A stretch of DNA of 7,700 nt from Planctomycetota bacterium (GTDB taxonomy: Bacteria; Planctomycetota; UBA1135), in the NCBI GenBank assembly GCA_014382465.1, contig JACNJP010000163.1, positions 1 through 7,700 on the forward strand, written 5' to 3'. Below are positions 5,551-7,700 of the stretch, piece by piece. Both the position numbers and the translations under genes were made by a program. Every line of letters starts with the position of its first letter. The stretch's first letter is position 1. Under the pieces are notes generated by a model, which saw only the letters and a program-made list of their open reading frames with translations, ran no database searches and was not told the DNA's origin.

Positions 5551-7620
5551 ATGAAGACACCGCGCAGATCCTGGATCCTCCTGAACGGAAGCTCCGTCCT
5601 CGCTGCAGTCCTGCTGGCGACGCTTCCGGCGTGCTGGCTGACCAGCAACGACGAGAATTCCGTCTCCGCCAGCGGCAGGCACCCGGACGTGGTCCTCCGC
5701 GACCGGGTCGGGACCGCCCTCGCCCCTGGTTCCACCGAGCCCTACAGCCCCCGCCAGTCCTGCGGTGCCTGCCACGACGTGGACGAAGCCGCCAACGGCT
5801 ACCACTTCCAGCAGGGCCGCACCGACGAGGACGGGGTCATCGTCACCAAGGACAATTACTTCGGCGACGGCCGTGCCTTCCTGCGATCAGCAGGGATGTA
5901 CGGCAAGTGGTGACCGCCTTCCTCGGACTCCAGCCAGTTGGCTGGGAAGGACAACACCAGCGCCTCCGAGATCGACAAGACCTCCTTCTTCTGGACCGGC
6001 AAGTGCGGCGCCTGCCACCCCGGCGGCGGCCCCGGCGAATTCGACCGTGACGGCGAGCTCTACTACGACATCGCGACCGGAGAATTCGGCTACGAGAAGC
6101 TCGGCCTGACGGCAGCCGACGTCATCCACGACGGCGACTACGCCTTCGTCAGCCCGTCCAGCGGCGGCCTGTCCGCAGCGGCGTGGAACAAGACCGGCGT
6201 CTCCGAGCCGGACTGCTTCATGTGCCACCGCTCCGCCATGGAGGTCAACGGCGGCACGATCAACAACGCCCTGTGGCGCCAGGCCACCCTGCGCTCGCTG
6301 GCGGCCCTGGTCGACGACCTCGGAGCCTCGGTCCCGGCCTTCGCCGCGGCGCCGACCGCCGGCGCCGGCTGGCACTCGAACTTCGTCCTCGCCTCGCTGC
6401 CCCCGGGCTCGCCGCCTCAGGCGTCGGTCCTCCAGATCGACTACCAGACCGGCATCGCCAACGGCGAGCTCAAGGTCAACGACGCCGGCAAGCTGGCCCT
6501 CAAGGGCAGCGAGATCGTCGGCAGCCCGCGGGACTACGCCTGCTGGGGCTGCCACTCGATCGCCGACACCAAGAAGCGCGGCCGCGAGTGGTTCGATCCG
6601 GTCAAGGACGTCCACTACGCCGCCTTCAACCCCGGCGGCGACCCGCTCGCCAGCCAGGCCTGCGCCACCTGCCACCCCTCGGGGATGGACCACAACATCG
6701 TCAAGGGCAGCGAGATGGTCGGCACGGTCCGCGATGACACCGACTACCTGGGCATCCGCACCTGCCGCGACTGCCACCTCGCGGGGCCGGAGAAGCACCC
6801 GCGGGCACCCTTGCCGACCTCGCCGCTCCACGGGACCGGGGACCACCTGGACGTCATGTCCTGCGAGTTCTGCCACGTGCCCTTCAAGGAGCTGCCGGCC
6901 CAGCTCGTGATCGACAACACCGTGACCGGGACCAGCGTCGGCTTCAACACCGACGTCTTCCTGTCGGCCGACCCGCTCGATCCCAACGACCCCTTCGACG
7001 ACAAGTGGTACCCCGGCTTCGTCTGGAAAGTCGACGAGGACGGCGTCACCCGGCTCTTCCCGACCAAGCCGCTGGCGTCGGCCTGGTGGGGCGACTGGGA
7101 CGACGGCGGCACCCCCGGGGTCTTCGGCGACGACGTCATCCAGCCGGTCATCCTGTGGCGGGTGCGGCAGATCACCGGTAACGCGCCGCTGGCCGGGACC
7201 GTCGATGACAACGGCGACGGCATCGCCGAGGTCAACACCGAGGCCGAGACCCTGGCCTACATCCTGGCGTTGAAGGGCAACGACTCCCACGGCAACCCGG
7301 TGGCCGCCCGGCCCGTGCTCGTCCGCGGCGAGAAGGTCTGGTACGAAGACGGCGGCCAGCCCTCCGGAGTGAACCACTTCGAGCTGCACGGCACCGGCAT
7401 CAAGGCCGAGACCACCGCGCCCTTCGGCATCAACCACAACGTCAGGGCAGCGGCGACCGCTCTCGGCGCCGCCGGCAGCTGCGGCGCCTGCCACCGCGGC
7501 CTGAACGGCGGACAGCCGACCCCGGTCTTCGACCGCATGGTCTTGCTCGACCCGTTCGACCTCAACGGCAACCCCGTCTACACCACTCCGAGGACGAGCC
7601 TGGGCATCAACCCCTTCTAG
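5551..7620 (+). CDS. Octaheme c-type cytochrome lipoprotein with in-frame TGA (probable selenocysteine 121)
   Basis: One frame from ATG 5551 to TAG 7618 encodes 689 residues if the TGA at 5911-5913 is read. The N terminus is a lipoprotein signal (hydrophobic VLAAVLLATLPAC, lipobox LPAC, C28), so the protein is exported and membrane-anchored, with hemes attached by the Ccm system. Eight CxxCH motifs start at C71, C152, C222, C331, C371, C405, C438 and C644. One lies before and seven after the TGA, with no other disruption. The TGA sits in GMYGKW-TGA-PPSS; related cytochromes, as I recall them, have Cys here (GKWCPP). The piece after the TGA could otherwise start only at TTG 5938, with no ribosome binding site or signal peptide. 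The likely role is periplasmic or outer-surface electron transfer, perhaps extracellular respiration; the exact family is not recognised. Alternative: a recent nonsense mutation, leaving only a 120-residue monoheme fragment. Confidence 0.85.
5911..5913 (+). other. In-frame TGA, candidate selenocysteine codon
   Basis: Codon 121 of the cytochrome frame. The frame is the same on both sides, so no frameshift is involved. TGA acts as a normal stop for three other genes in the window and TGG is used for Trp in this gene (including codon 120), so general recoding of TGA to Trp is unlikely. The stem-loop at 5917-5950 supports selenocysteine insertion. Confidence 0.65.
5917..5950 (+). promoter_or_regulatory. 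Candidate bacterial SECIS stem-loop
   Basis: Upper stem CCAGCC (5930-5935) pairs with GGCTGG (5940-5945) around the loop AGTT. Lower stem CCTTC (5917-5921) pairs with GAAGG (5946-5950), leaving an 8-base bulge on the 5' side (5922-5929). The apical loop begins 22 bases after the TGA and its second base is G. As I know the bacterial SECIS model, it requires a loop about 16-37 bases from the UGA, a short apical loop with a G in its first two bases and an upper stem of at least 4 bp. All are met. SelB binding itself is inference. Confidence 0.6.
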
Positions 7621-7636
7621 ACCGCACTCCTCCCCC

Positions 7637-7679
7637 CCGTGGCGTCCCAGAATCTTCCCCGGGCGCCACGGTCCTTTTT
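7637..7679 (+). terminator. Rho-independent terminator of the cytochrome gene
   Basis: Perfect 8-bp arms CCGTGGCG (7637-7644) and CGCCACGG (7664-7671) are followed at once by TCCTTTTT. It starts 17 bases after the TAG stop. The classic stem plus T run shows the cytochrome is the last, and probably only, gene of its transcript. A terminator maintained after the full-length frame fits a gene that is still functional. Confidence 0.85.
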
Positions 7680-7700
7680 CAGGTCCTGATCCGGCCCCCT

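Noticed and set aside
5551..5913. A stand-alone 120-residue monoheme lipoprotein
   Set aside because: The frame continues in phase past the TGA with seven more heme motifs and ends in a good terminator. A short stand-alone product is only the fallback if TGA is a true stop.
5911..5913. TGA read as tryptophan by a variant genetic code
   Set aside because: TGA closes the PilP-, PilO- and GspL-like genes at coupling junctions, and TGG is used for Trp throughout, so the code is standard.
5887..7494. Long minus-strand open frame opposite the cytochrome gene
   Set aside because: The plus strand carries seven CxxCH motifs across this span; the minus frame is rich in V, G, A and R, as expected for a shadow.
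5938..7620. A separate cytochrome gene starting at TTG 5938
   Set aside because: No ribosome binding site precedes it, the product would lack an export signal required for heme attachment, and it is exactly in frame with the lipoprotein start at 5551. It is better read as the second part of one gene.
1..7700. CRISPR arrays, tRNA or rRNA genes
   Set aside because: No regularly spaced short repeats and no recognisable tRNA or rRNA sequence were seen on either strand. The only long direct repeat is the pilin duplication.

Overview
The window looks like a GC-rich, Gram-negative, metal- or electrode-respiring type of bacterium. The evidence is a type IV pilus / type II secretion-like assembly operon facing an exported lipoprotein cytochrome with eight CxxCH heme motifs. 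Codons are strongly G/C-ending throughout. Desulfobacterota, Myxococcota or Acidobacteriota would all fit, but nothing here fixes the phylum.

Layout. Bases 1 to about 177 are one end of an insertion sequence: the first 42 codons of a transposase on the minus strand plus the IS tip. The IS has cut a GspE/PilB-type ATPase gene just after its Walker A motif. Reading back up the minus strand, the ATPase (1290) is preceded by a PilP/GspB-like protein (1287-1871), a PilO/GspM-like protein (1868-2452) and a fused PilM-PilN / GspL-like protein (2456-3889). These four are tightly coupled, with two ATGA overlaps and a 3-base gap. The end of the GspL-like gene contains an odd run-rich G/C tract (2501-2634). 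Upstream are two type IV pilin genes (4123-4536 and 4790-5203) with identical coding sequences, inside a 502-bp tandem duplication that also copies a strong hairpin after each stop codon.

A 332-bp intergenic region (5219-5550) separates the pilins from a plus-strand gene (5551-7620) that ends in a clear rho-independent terminator. The plus-strand gene is the most notable item. It is a single reading frame for a 689-residue octaheme c-type cytochrome lipoprotein, interrupted once by an in-frame TGA at 5911-5913. The part after the TGA has no credible start of its own and no export signal. Directly after the TGA is a two-part stem-loop (5917-5950) whose 4-base apical loop begins 22 bases downstream and has G as its second base, which is the geometry of a bacterial SECIS element. 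TGA is an ordinary stop for three other genes in the window. The best explanation is a selenocysteine-containing multiheme cytochrome (Sec121), with a recent nonsense mutation as the main alternative.

How they may work together. Pili and multiheme cytochromes are commonly paired in extracellular electron transfer, and the divergent arrangement suggests shared regulation, but this is inference. The pilus assembly locus appears damaged by the IS unless another ATPase substitutes.
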